DNA of 64,000 nt from Batrachochytrium dendrobatidis JAM81 (taxonomy: Eukaryota > Chytridiomycota > Chytridiomycetes > Rhizophydiales): the NCBI RefSeq assembly GCF_000203795.2, contig NW_006281105.1, forward strand, positions 372,001-436,000. The letters are read 5' to 3'. Each line of letters opens with the position of its first letter. Within the stretch, counting starts at the first letter, position 1. A program made the translations under genes and the position numbers. Positions 1 through 9,214 of this stretch are shown piece after piece. The notes under the pieces are model-generated. The model was not told where the DNA came from. It did not search any database and saw only the letters and a program-made list of their open reading frames with translations.

Positions 1-72
1 TCCATTGAAGTGGGTTTCGATTTTCACTGGTTGGCTGTGGAGGTATTGAATGTAGAATACTTTATTTTCCAT
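1..72 (-). CDS. CRN-like effector, N-terminal fragment cut by window edge
   Basis: The frame starts with ATG (complement of 70-72) and runs off the left end with 24 open codons. Its N-terminus, MENKVFYIQYLHSQPVKIE, follows the same pattern as the start of the complete gene at 4284 (MTKFYLQYKNNSPVLIDT): a hydrophobic strand, a QY pair, then a P-V-hydrophobic strand. A purine-rich tract at about 115-170 (pyrimidine-rich on the coding strand) precedes it, matching the pyrimidine tract before the 4284 gene. Its upstream DNA is the left arm of the inverted repeat. It is therefore probably a second CRN-family header domain, transcribed leftward. Only 24 residues are visible, so the C-terminal effector domain is unknown. 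Confidence 0.6.
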   Translation of the reverse strand, partial: MENKVFYIQYLHSQPVKIETHFNG

Positions 73-209
73 TAGAGTTTGTTTAAATAGAAAGGAATAG
101 AGTAGAAGAAAGAGCAAAAGAAAATGGAATAGAATGAAGTGAAGTGAAGTGAAGAAAAAAAGAAAAAAAATTGGACTTTAAATCCAAAACTCGATATCAT
201 GTGAAGAAT

Positions 210-2156
210 ATGAAACAAATTCACACTTTGAATATTGTTTAGACATTTTTGTGTTCATTTGTATTGTCCAATCGAGTGTCAATTCAACTCGACAATTGAT
301 TACATTTTAATATTCAATGTTCAGATTGAGTTTGATTGTTGGATTGGTAAATACGCTACAAACCATTCATTTACATACTGAATCTGACAAGTGGATAATC
401 ATTGTTCCAATCAACACATGGATTGGATTGACTGCAATATTGTCATTGATTGCAGTTACTGTTGACCAATACATTGTAATACATTGACAGTCTCAACATC
501 AACATTGTAATTCGTGTCAAGTTGTGTGTAGTTGCTAATATTACACCACAACAATACTGTGTCAACTTTTGATTCCTGTGATACACCGTTTCAACCATGA
601 CCGGATCGATGTTGACCATTTGTCAATACACGGGTCAGTTGTATAATCGTACAACTGTTGGTTAACCAATGTTTGACTGTCAATATTTGAATCATGAATA
701 TTGTCCAACATAATCGTCACTAACATTGTCGTTTGATTGCCTTGTTCTATGAATAATCATTGTAATGTCATTTGTTCAGTTGTTGTTGGTTTATTGAAAC
801 CATGTCACAATTCTTGATATATTGCACATGATCTTGTAATTGTTGGTGTTGTCTGTAGTGATTCTGTCAATGTATACAAATGTCACTTGTTGCTAATTGG
901 TAGTTGTTTATGATTGATACACAACCGATCAGGTTTGGTGACCATTCTATGCACATATATATTTAACATTATATTGGACTGTTATGTTGTTTGATCCAAT
1001 AGTAGTATATGTCAGTCATACTATAATACTACATGTTTGTTGCAATATCCATACAACCTATATCCAAAACTGCACAAACACTGTCATTCAAGATTGATGA
1101 GTATACAATCACAAATGAATCCAACGCATTTTTGCTGTATATAGTTGTATCGACTGTCGTGTTTGTTGGCTTGACTGTTGACTTGACTAGATCTGATATT
1201 ACACGGGCTATTCAACAATTGTATTGAATTCCGGTTACTACTAAGTCATTTGAGTCGTTCAAGTAGTCAAGTTGCTTGGTTTGCAATGTGTTGTGTCCAG
1301 GAATCACTTGCAACCAAATCATCACCAAACCACAGGTTAACAACACCAAATGGTATATGACTGGTTATATTAACACATTGCAAACACTCGACGAATTAAC
1401 CATGAATCAGGTTCAATCATCAACCGCCGACGTTGGCAATAATTTGTCCTGCGGTAAACTATTCATCCATTCCAATATCCACTTTTTGTTATTTCCTCCT
1501 AATTCAGTGAACATGCTTGGTGAGCTAACATCTTTTTTGTAATCCAGCCCTTGTTTAGAGCAAAAATCTGCGACATTGACGCCTGGAAAGACAGACATCA
1601 ATCATAGCACTTGTTACCATTCTCTCCAGAGCGCACTGGACACCCTTCAAAATCAGCGAATTCGATGTCAAGAATTACCATGAGATTATCAACAGCAGTA
1701 ATGGCAGCATCCATATCAATGGCTTGTTGTTGGTTAAGCTCAGATATACATGTATTTTTGGATTTCAACAAGCTATTTTCATTGATCTCTTTTTCGCTTT
1801 CTATGTATTTTTTGATGGTCATTGGTTTGAGCAAAGGGTTCAAAATCTTGAGTTTAAACTGTTTCGTGTCTGACTCGTATAAGAATCAGATGTGTGAATT
1901 GTCGAATGCAAATTCGAACGGTTTGAACATCAGTAGACCGTTGCGTGGATTATCGATGTCATCAAAATCAAGATGGTCTTGACAAGATGCAGCCCAGCAC
2001 GATTTGAATAGATGCCCTGCAATAACTACGGTTGAAGGCAGGGAGTATTTGAAATCATGCATTTGACATGCGAAACTTTTTCTTCAATGCCGTAATAGTA
2101 CTTCAGCAGGCTATTTTTGAATACGGAGCTTCTCGAGACTTTGGTTCTCATGTCAT
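210..2156. repeat. Left arm of ~1.95 kb inverted repeat
   Basis: Positions in this arm pair with the reverse complement of the right arm so that the two coordinates always sum to 4420 from about 300 to 2156. No net insertion or deletion occurs over that length. The inner part (about 1000-2156) differs by only scattered single bases. The outermost 200 bases are more diverged and drift slightly out of register. The arm holds, from the loop outward, an HNH-nuclease remnant on the minus strand and then about 1.2 kb of AT-rich spacer with no supported gene, ending at the promoter region of the minus-strand CRN gene. Confidence 0.93.
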
Positions 2157-2190
2157 TTGTGTAGTAGAACTTTTTAACAAAGTCCTGGAC
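1413..2190 (-). pseudogene. Decayed HNH-type nuclease domain (left arm)
   Basis: This is the mirror copy of the remnant described at 2230-3007. It reads on the minus strand from the loop outward. It carries the same GH...DDIDNPRNGLL...FAFDNSH core, the same in-frame TGA right after the DNSHI segment, and the same later frame change before the final MSVFPGVNV segment. One amino-acid difference is visible between arms (near 1718 versus 2700, a single base). The lesions make it a pseudogene. Shared lesions mean the damage preceded the inverted duplication or was copied by gene conversion. Confidence 0.7.
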
Positions 2191-2263
2191 AAGAGGCTCC
2201 AGCGATCTGCTATTTTTTGTAATAGCGACCTGCAGATTTCGGTAGTGAGTTTCAATGAATCGA
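2157..2263. other. Spacer (loop) of the inverted repeat
   Basis: About 107 bases separate the paired arms (centre at 2210). The plus-strand frame that enters the right-arm HNH remnant stays open through this loop, so the loop is probably original upstream coding sequence of one nuclease gene rather than inserted DNA. Confidence 0.7.
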
Positions 2264-3007
2264 GTGACATGAAAACCAAAGTCTCAAGAAGCTCCGTATT
2301 CAAAAATAGCCTGCTGAAGTACTATTACGGCATTGAAGAAAAAGTTTCGCATGTCAAATGCATGATTTCAAATACTCCCTGCCTTCAACCGTAGTTATTG
2401 CAGGGCATCTATTCAAATCGTGCTGGGCTGCATCTTGTCAAGACCATCTTGATTTTGATGACATCGATAATCCACGCAACGGTCTACTGATGTTCAAACC
2501 GTTCGAATTTGCATTCGACAATTCACACATCTGATTCTTATACGAGTCAGACACGAAACAGTTTAAACTCAAGATTTTGAACCCTTTGCTCAAACCAATG
2601 ACCATCAAAAAATACATAGAAAGCGAAAAAGAGATCAATGAAAATAGCTTGTTGAAATCCAAAAATACATGTATATCTGAGCTTAACCAACAACAAGGCA
2701 TTGATATGGATGCTGCCATTACTGCTGTTGATAATCTCATGGTAATTCTTGACATCGAATTCGCTGATTTTGAAGGGTGTCCAGTGCGCTCTGGGGCGAA
2801 TGGTAACAAGTGCTATGATTGATGTCTGTCTTTCCAGGCGTCAATGTCGCAGATTTTTGCTCTAAACAAGGGCTGGATTACAAAAAAGATGTTAGCTCAC
2901 CAAGCATGTTCACTGAATTAGGAGGAAATAACAAAAAGTGGATATTGGAATGGATGAATAGTTTACCGCAGGACAAATTATTGCCAACGTCGGCGGTTGA
3001 TGATTGA
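2230..3007 (+). pseudogene. Decayed HNH-type nuclease domain (right arm)
   Basis: Successive open pieces in different frames resemble the C-terminal HNH nuclease module of fungal CRN-like proteins. First comes a piece ending ...VSHVKCMISN (to about 2372). A frame change leads to a segment with VVIAGHLFKS, then DDIDNPRNGLLMFKP and FEFAFDNSHI. An in-frame TGA (about 2532-2534) follows, then a helical piece (2577-2822), then a second frame change into the final piece (2822-3007) ending SAVDD-stop. The GH / N-PRNGL / FD pattern fits an H-N-H core. No start or upstream effector header is present. It is probably the 3' remnant of a CRN gene that once lay upstream of the gene at 4284. Confidence 0.7.
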
Positions 3008-4210
3008 ACCTGATTCATGGCTAATTCGTCGAGTGTTTGCAATGTGTTAATATAACCAGTCATATACCATTTGGTGTTGTTAACCTGTGGTTTGGTGATG
3101 ATTTGGTTGCAAGTGATTCCTGGACACAACACATTGCAAACCAAGCAACTTGACTACTTGAACGACTCAAATGACTTAGTAGTAACCGGAATTCAATACA
3201 ATTGTTGAATAGCCCGTGTAATATCAGATCTAGTCAAGTCAACAGTCAAGCCAACAAACACGACAGTCGATACAACTATATACAGCAAAAATGCGTTGGA
3301 TTCATTTGTGATTGTATACTCATCAATCTTGAATGACAGTGTTTGTGCAGTTTTGGATATAGGTTGTATGAATATTGCAACAAACATGTAGTATTATAGT
3401 ATGACTGACATATACTACTATTGGATCAAACAACATAACAGTCCAATATAATGTTAAATATATATGTGCATAGAATGGTCACCAAACCTGATCGGTTGTG
3501 TATCAATCATAAACAACTACCAATTAGCAACAAGTGACATTTGTATACATTGACAGAATTACTACAGACAACACCAACAATTACAAGATCATGTGCAATA
3601 TATCAAGAATTGTGACATGGTTTCAATAAACCAACAACAACTGAACAAATGACATTGCAATGATTATTCATAGAACAAGGCAATCAAACGACAACGACAA
3701 TGTTAGTGACGATTATGTTGGACAATATTCATGATTCAAATATTGACAGTCAAACATTGGTTAACCAACAGTTGTACGATTATACAACTGACCCGTGTAT
3801 TGACAAATGGTCAACATCGATCCGGTCATGGTTGAAACGGTGTATCACAGGACTCGAAAGTTGACACAGTATTGTTGTGGTGTAATATTAGCAACTACAC
3901 ACAACTTGACATGAATGACAATGTTGATGTCAAAACTGTCAATGTATTACAATGTATTGGTCAACAGTGACTGCAATCAATGATAATATTGCAGTCAATC
4001 CAATCCATGTGTTGATTGGAACAATGATTATCCACTTGTCAGATTCAGCATGCAAATATAAATGCATGTTTTGTAACACATTTACCAACCCAACAATTGA
4101 CTGATTAACAATAATTGAATATTAAAATGTTGAATAAAAGACTCGAGTCATTATATTGAACACATGACAAATGTTTAAACACTTCAAAGTGTGTGAATTT
4201 GTCTCACAAT
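2264..4210. repeat. Right arm of ~1.95 kb inverted repeat
   Basis: This is the reverse complement of 210-2156. From 2264 to 3007 it contains the plus-strand HNH remnant. From 3008 to about 4210 it is AT-rich spacer rich in CAAC/GTTG and TGACAT words, with no supported gene; the short open frames there mirror those of the left arm and show no domain. It ends 75 bp before the start codon of the CRN gene at 4284, so the arm includes that gene's likely promoter. A third copy of the spacer part is at 12093-13270. Confidence 0.93.
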
Positions 4211-4240
4211 ATCAAATTTTGAATGTGAGACAAATTCACG
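4194..4240. repeat. Perfect 16-bp hairpin upstream of CRN gene
   Basis: GTGAATTTGTCTCACA (4194-4209) is followed after 15 bases by its exact reverse complement (4225-4240). It sits at the outer end of the right arm, 44 bp before the CRN start codon. The equivalent place in the left arm keeps only part of the sequence. It could be an operator-like site, a recombination scar or a terminator for the upstream remnant. Confidence 0.8.
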
Positions 4241-4245
4241 TTTTG

Positions 4246-4270
4246 TTCTTTTTTTCTTTTCTTTTCTTTC
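4246..4270 (+). promoter_or_regulatory. Polypyrimidine tract before CRN start codon
   Basis: A T-rich tract with spaced C residues (runs of TTTTC) lies 15-40 bp upstream of the ATG at 4284. A mirror tract on the opposite strand lies at about 115-170, upstream of the minus-strand CRN start. Position and strand suggest a 5' leader or core-promoter element shared by both genes. Function is inference. Confidence 0.4.
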
Positions 4271-4283
4271 AACAAACTCAAAA

Positions 4284-6518
4284 ATGACCAAATTTTATCT
4301 TCAATACAAGAACAACTCTCCAGTGCTTATCGATACAGACAACGGAAGAGGAACACAAGGAACTCTACCTCTGATTACTGTTTCTCATTTGATTTCAGCT
4401 TACAAGACTGCTGCCACTCTCCTCCTTGACGCTATTCCTGTTGACGAACTCACTCTTCATTTTGAGGAGTATGGTCCAGCCATTTCTCGATATGGGTTTC
4501 TAACCTCTATTCAACATCCTTTTGGTTGTTACAACAATCCACTGACTATTAAATCCAAGAATGATGTGAATGTTGACCGTCCCTATCAAAGATACTTTGT
4601 ACAAAGTAAAAGTGACCAAGAATTCATCGACGCCAATAATTTGAAATTGCGAAAACCAAATGACGCTTTCAAGTATTTGATACATCATCTGGAAAATATT
4701 GTCGATGTATCAAGGCTACCAAATAACGCCGTATTTAACGACAATTGCTGGGAACACCGTCTTGATAGGAGAGTAACCAATTATCAAATTGACAATGTCG
4801 ATAATATCAAACTGTTTTTTGCTGTTTCTGGTGCAGGAAAAACAAGGATGTTTCTAGAGTTGCTTTATTCAAACTTTGGGTACTACTTTGCTTGCAAGAG
4901 CTCTCAAGATGACTTTGGTTCTACTGACATGTATGAATGCCTGGTGTATTGCGACAATAACTATCAGCCTGAACTCACTCAACATGCTATCCAACTGTTG
5001 TGTTTCGTTCGGGTTTCTGTTTGCAACTACTTGATAAGCAAGGGATTCAAGGAACCTTGGCAAATTCTTCTGGCTCAACTCCATCCTATCGCATTCTTTG
5101 GGCTTGACTTGTTTGAGTGTCTTTTTACGACCCTTGTAAAAGAGCCTGGACTTTCTCCAACTGCCATTACAAACCCGTTTCCTTTTATTGCCATTGATGG
5201 AGTTCGAAATCTTGCAGGAGGTCGTCGTTTTCATTTTCAACCAGAAAGTAGAAACTTTCGTCCCTTTTTCACTCCATTGGTATACCATTCCAAAATGATG
5301 GGAATATTTCCTCATTTCCTACTGTCTGCCACCAGTATTGACTTTGAACTCATCAAAGAGCTAGTGGAGTTTAGTGCTATGAAGGATGATCAAATCACAG
5401 ATTGTGTAGTTGTATCAGATTTCCATTCTCTGACAAAGCTCGAGGTCGAACAGTATGTTAGACAATTTTTACAAGACCATCAAGTCAATCAACTGGATGC
5501 TATTGTATCAAGAATTTCAGCCTTTGAATTATGTCATGGAAGACCATGTTTTATATCGTATATTCTGGGCACATATATGAAATCAAATGATATTGACGCT
5601 GCGATTGGCAAATTTATCACTGGGATATCTAATGTTGATGGCCAGATTTTCCCGCTTAGATTCTTGAAAAATGACCTTGATGAAGGCATTCGTTCATTTG
5701 ACAAAGTCATTGCTGGTGATAACCTGTCAGGACCCATTTGCGACGCATTTATTGATGCCATCTGGAAGGGAAAAATGTACCTTAATGTAACTGGAAATGA
5801 CGGTGCTACTGCAATACGTTACGGTTTGGGATTTGGTCAGACTGTCAATGGAACTATATCTTCCATTGAAATTCAAGAGTTGGCCGTAATCGAGTGTCTT
5901 TGCTACTTTTTGCCCTTTGCACACACTGTCAAAAGTTTATACCAAAGAATTGGCTCGTCTCTTAACCCTAACCCTCAAATGGTTGGCTATTTGGCGGAAT
6001 ACTTGGTTGCGTTTGCTTTAGTAGCCAACCATTCTGGTCCTGATGCTGCCAATAGTATCAAGGCATCCCGAGATTCTGCATCCAGCTATTTACTATTTGG
6101 TGATTCAAGTCAAGTATGCTTTCCCGATCATATGTGTGGACCAGATATCATCTACAAGTGTGCCAATACAAATACTGTATACATTGTACAAGTCAAATTT
6201 GTCGAGAGAATGTCAAAACAAGAAGCTGCAAACGCTTACAATACTACAGATCCTGAACGCTTTTATTGCAAACGTAATGGCGGTGGAGTGTCGGAAGGGT
6301 TTGAAGAAGAACGAACTTACCTTCTTAGCACTTTGTCGAAACTACACGAATCAGGCTACTCATTGCAACAGACTCTGGTTATTCATACTGCTGAAAAGAA
6401 CCCTGTTGATGTTCAAGGTATGGAAATCATCAATAGTCAAAACTCGCCTCAGTTTTTTGATGAGATTGGCAAGAGTGTTTGGAGTTTTTTGGATTCAGTT
6501 GGAAATAACCTTCAATAA
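4284..6518 (+). CDS. CRN/CR-like effector: header, P-loop NTPase, PD-(D/E)XK nuclease
   Basis: A single 744-residue frame with no intron. Residues 1-95 look like a small beta-rich header, ending GCYNNPLTIKSKND, comparable to CRN/CR header domains. Residues 178-200 hold a Walker A site, FFAVSGAGKTRMFLELL, followed by FGYYF, the usual signature of the P-loop domain in eukaryotic CR effectors. The C-terminal third fits a restriction-like nuclease: GYLAEYL (Glu about 572), CGPDIIY (Asp about 621) and VYIVQVKF (Gln636, Lys638), i.e. E...D...QxK. No signal peptide is evident. Family knowledge: such proteins are secreted or intragenomic-conflict effectors with nuclease tails acting in nuclei. The inverted-repeat arm supplies its upstream region. 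The catalytic set looks intact, so it may be active. Start chosen at the first ATG after the pyrimidine tract. Confidence 0.82.
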   Translation: MTKFYLQYKNNSPVLIDTDNGRGTQGTLPLITVSHLISAYKTAATLLLDAIPVDELTLHFEEYGPAISRYGFLTSIQHPFGCYNNPLTIKSKNDVNVDRPYQRYFVQSKSDQEFIDANNLKLRKPNDAFKYLIHHLENIVDVSRLPNNAVFNDNCWEHRLDRRVTNYQIDNVDNIKLFFAVSGAGKTRMFLELLYSNFGYYFACKSSQDDFGSTDMYECLVYCDNNYQPELTQHAIQLLCFVRVSVCNYLISKGFKEPWQILLAQLHPIAFFGLDLFECLFTTLVKEPGLSPTAITNPFPFIAIDGVRNLAGGRRFHFQPESRNFRPFFTPLVYHSKMMGIFPHFLLSATSIDFELIKELVEFSAMKDDQITDCVVVSDFHSLTKLEVEQYVRQFLQDHQVNQLDAIVSRISAFELCHGRPCFISYILGTYMKSNDIDAAIGKFITGISNVDGQIFPLRFLKNDLDEGIRSFDKVIAGDNLSGPICDAFIDAIWKGKMYLNVTGNDGATAIRYGLGFGQTVNGTISSIEIQELAVIECLCYFLPFAHTVKSLYQRIGSSLNPNPQMVGYLAEYLVAFALVANHSGPDAANSIKASRDSASSYLLFGDSSQVCFPDHMCGPDIIYKCANTNTVYIVQVKFVERMSKQEAANAYNTTDPERFYCKRNGGGVSEGFEEERTYLLSTLSKLHESGYSLQQTLVIHTAEKNPVDVQGMEIINSQNSPQFFDEIGKSVWSFLDSVGNNLQ

Positions 6519-8380
6519 AGTTTCAAGATGAAATTGATATACAGATTGGATTTTCAAAATCAAAAATAACTTTGATTAGCCATATGCAACCAACACCAAA
6601 CACGAAACCTTGAATATGAGCTCAATGATCAATTTTATCATCATGATTCGTAATTGCAAATAGAAATTGTTTCAAAACATAGGAATCCAGTCGTCATTAT
6701 AAATATTCTTGCATTGCATTGCATACACAACTCCATTTGTGTATATTGATGGGTTTGCACAAAACTGAATTGATGCTAAACTTGGAAATACTGAAGATAG
6801 CAAGACAGATGCATGAATGCATTCACTCCATTCAACAACAGACATAGCTGCCAAGATCCAAACATGTTCCGCAACAAGTGATTTGTATTTTTACAGGCAA
6901 AAGTAGATGCTACCAGTGTAACATCTGTCAATTCTGACATGTTCAAAGTAATAACCAGCCAATAGTCTGGATTAAACAACAACACATGATGACCAATCGT
7001 CATTCCAAACACCAGGACAATGGAAAGGGTTCAACATGTAGAGTCAATCATTCCACCACAATCAGAATTGTAAGTGATTGAATATTGACACTCTTGAATC
7101 ACAAAATAATTAGACACACGATCGCATATCTTGTCAATGTTGCAATGCATTGTATCAATCAGTTTGATGAGAGTGTTTTGAATCTGATACATGACTGTTA
7201 TTTTATAACNNNNNNNNNNNNNNNNNNNNNNNNNNNNNNNNNNNNNNNNNNNNNNNNNNNNNNNNNNNNNNNNNNNNNNNNNNNNNNNNNNNNNNNNNNN
7301 NNNNNNNNNAAAAACAAAAAAAAAAAAAGAAAAAAAGAGTAGAATATCAGATTTGCTCACCTTTGCACTGAATCCACAACCAATCGCACAGATTACAAGC
7401 AAAGTTTGGCCAAATCAAAATAGCTCAAATTTACAACTGAAACCAAAATGGTATACAATCGCATTGATGTAGAGTTGAACACTATCTTGCAGTGATTGAC
7501 TGTTGGTTTGGAATAAACAATGCTGAATATTGGATGTAGTTTTGTACTGGACATTGACTGTTGACTCAATATACATTATGAATTATTATAAACAGTGTCA
7601 GTGATATGATGCTCACAAACTATGATTTTGAACTGAAATAGTCTTGAATCAGCGTTTGTCGTTTCTGTTGTATTCTGAATCACGGATACGATTGCGATCT
7701 AGTTCAACAACAATCATGACACATGTCAGTAATGCAGCTGTTTATCACACACCAACACTGTTATTTAGGGGTCTATTTACATCAATATGGCTGCAAGTTG
7801 TCGTTACATCACGTATTCTGGACATGGTTTTAGTATTGCACATCCAGTTCCATCACATTGTTGCTGACCCATTATTGTAATACTGTATGTCACCATAATC
7901 ACAACCACAATCATGAGCATGTGGTTTCACGTATAATATTACAACCACGCATGTCGTTAGTTGAATCATCACTACTAGTGTATACTACAATACATGTATG
8001 TTGACATGTGTTGTACCAATTTGATTACATTGCTACAATGTGGCATGCTCCAACCTGTTTAAATGACTGTTGTGCAACATATTGATATGGTACACATGAC
8101 TATTGTTGGTATTGGTGTTGCATGTGTCAATACGACATGTCAAGCAATATCATATCAACACAATACACACATGCATGTCAGCATCATCAATGTGTACAAC
8201 TATGCAATATATAATCAACTGTATCGTATTGTATTGGAAATACAAGTGTCAATGTAAAATATGATACCATGTCAACCAAGACTGTGTACAATAATCAGAT
8301 ATAATGCATGTAGATCCAATTTTATTGCAAATTAAACCAGAATGACAATTGAATCGGTTGAAACCAATCCAGATTGACAT
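6519..8380. other. Gene-free AT-rich stretch with assembly gap
   Basis: No reading frame here has a recognisable domain or good splice context. The stretch contains the 100-N gap and, at about 7490-7560, a copy of a dispersed non-coding repeat (cttgcagtgattgactgtt / tttggaataaacaatg). From 7640 to 8340 it is rich in ACATGT/CATGTC words. Confidence 0.6.
7210..7309. other. Assembly gap (100 N)
   Basis: Exactly 100 unknown bases, the usual placeholder for a scaffold gap of unknown size. It is followed by a purine-rich poly-A tract (7310-7337), the kind of low-complexity sequence that breaks short-read assembly. Confidence 0.97.
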
Positions 8381-9214
8381 TCAAATCAATGGTTCGCGAT
8401 CTTCACTTTCGGGTCGTTTAAAGTGTGATTTTAATCCACTCATAAGCTTGGAAACCCTTTTCCGTTTATTGGAGGGAGCTTTCTGTCTAGAGGATCCAGA
8501 TCCAGATGGTCTACTTGATGATGGTTGCGACTCTTGATGTTGTTGACCACTAGAGCTTCCACCAGGAATCTTACTGTATTCTAATGATAATTCGCCAAGG
8601 TACTCTACAACGGAAGGGTGCTTGTTGATAAGATCAATTTGCTGTTCAAATAATTCATAATTCGAAGATTCTCCGAAAATGAGATCCACGAGCTTTATTT
8701 CGGTGAAAGCTATTGCAGCTTTAAGATCATCATACCTGAGCCGACACTCGCGGTAGCTTTTTCCAATATCCTCAAGTTTGGATTCTTGGATTTCAAGATC
8801 AATCTTAGTCTCCTGAATTTCACCATCATATTCTGGACTGCCGCCGTTTTTTTGAGATTTACGTTTCAAAAAATAAAGCTTTGCTTCCAAGTCCGTTACC
8901 AGCATAAGCTGGCCATCATATTCAGATTTTAACGGCCAATATATTTTTTCTTGCTGATTAAGATCATGCTTTTCCTTCTTGTATTTTTCGAGCAATTCCT
9001 TGATGCTATCTGGAAGTGCATCAAGAGCACCTAAGCCTATACCGTTTGGATTAGGAGTTGACGAGGTGCTAGCTTCAGTACTTGTAGTTTCACTGGGAAT
9101 GACGGTTGAAGTGCTAGTTTCAACATCTGTACTTTCACTGGGTTTAATTGGATTGGCAATAGTAACCGAGCATGCAAGCAGGATCGATGACAATACAGCA
9201 ACTGCAAGTTTCAT
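8381..9214 (-). CDS. Small secreted coiled-coil protein with Ser/Thr-rich linker
   Basis: The 277-residue protein starts at the first real ATG (complement of 9212-9214). MKLAVAVLSSILLACSVTIA is a clear signal peptide. A Ser/Thr/Pro/Glu-rich segment (about 25-60) follows, likely O-glycosylated. A charged helical region (about 65-210) with regular E/K/L spacing is probably coiled coil. The tail is rich in S, G and Q and ends with a basic patch (SNKRKRVSKLMSGLK). It is intronless, has no close domain match that I recognise, and lies in the gene-poor accessory region next to CRN genes. This layout fits lineage-specific secreted proteins abundant in Batrachochytrium-type chytrids; the role is unknown. 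The basic patch could be a nuclear signal. Confidence 0.7.
   Translation of the reverse strand: MKLAVAVLSSILLACSVTIANPIKPSESTDVETSTSTVIPSETTSTEASTSSTPNPNGIGLGALDALPDSIKELLEKYKKEKHDLNQQEKIYWPLKSEYDGQLMLVTDLEAKLYFLKRKSQKNGGSPEYDGEIQETKIDLEIQESKLEDIGKSYRECRLRYDDLKAAIAFTEIKLVDLIFGESSNYELFEQQIDLINKHPSVVEYLGELSLEYSKIPGGSSSGQQHQESQPSSSRPSGSGSSRQKAPSNKRKRVSKLMSGLKSHFKRPESEDREPLI

Noticed and set aside
1033..1542. Open frames repeated three times in the spacer copies (64- and 88-codon)
   Set aside because: They lie in the non-coding spacer, have no recognisable motif, and the solo copy changes or truncates the second one. Conservation is explained by recent duplication.
4869..5315. 148-codon minus-strand frame inside the CRN gene
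   Set aside because: It is antisense to a coherent three-domain protein and has no domain of its own.
5960..5980. CCCTAACCCTAA within the CRN gene
   Set aside because: It is in-frame coding sequence for LNPNP; chance telomere-like repeat.
7031..7402. Long frame across the N gap
   Set aside because: The frame exists only because N bases cannot form stops.
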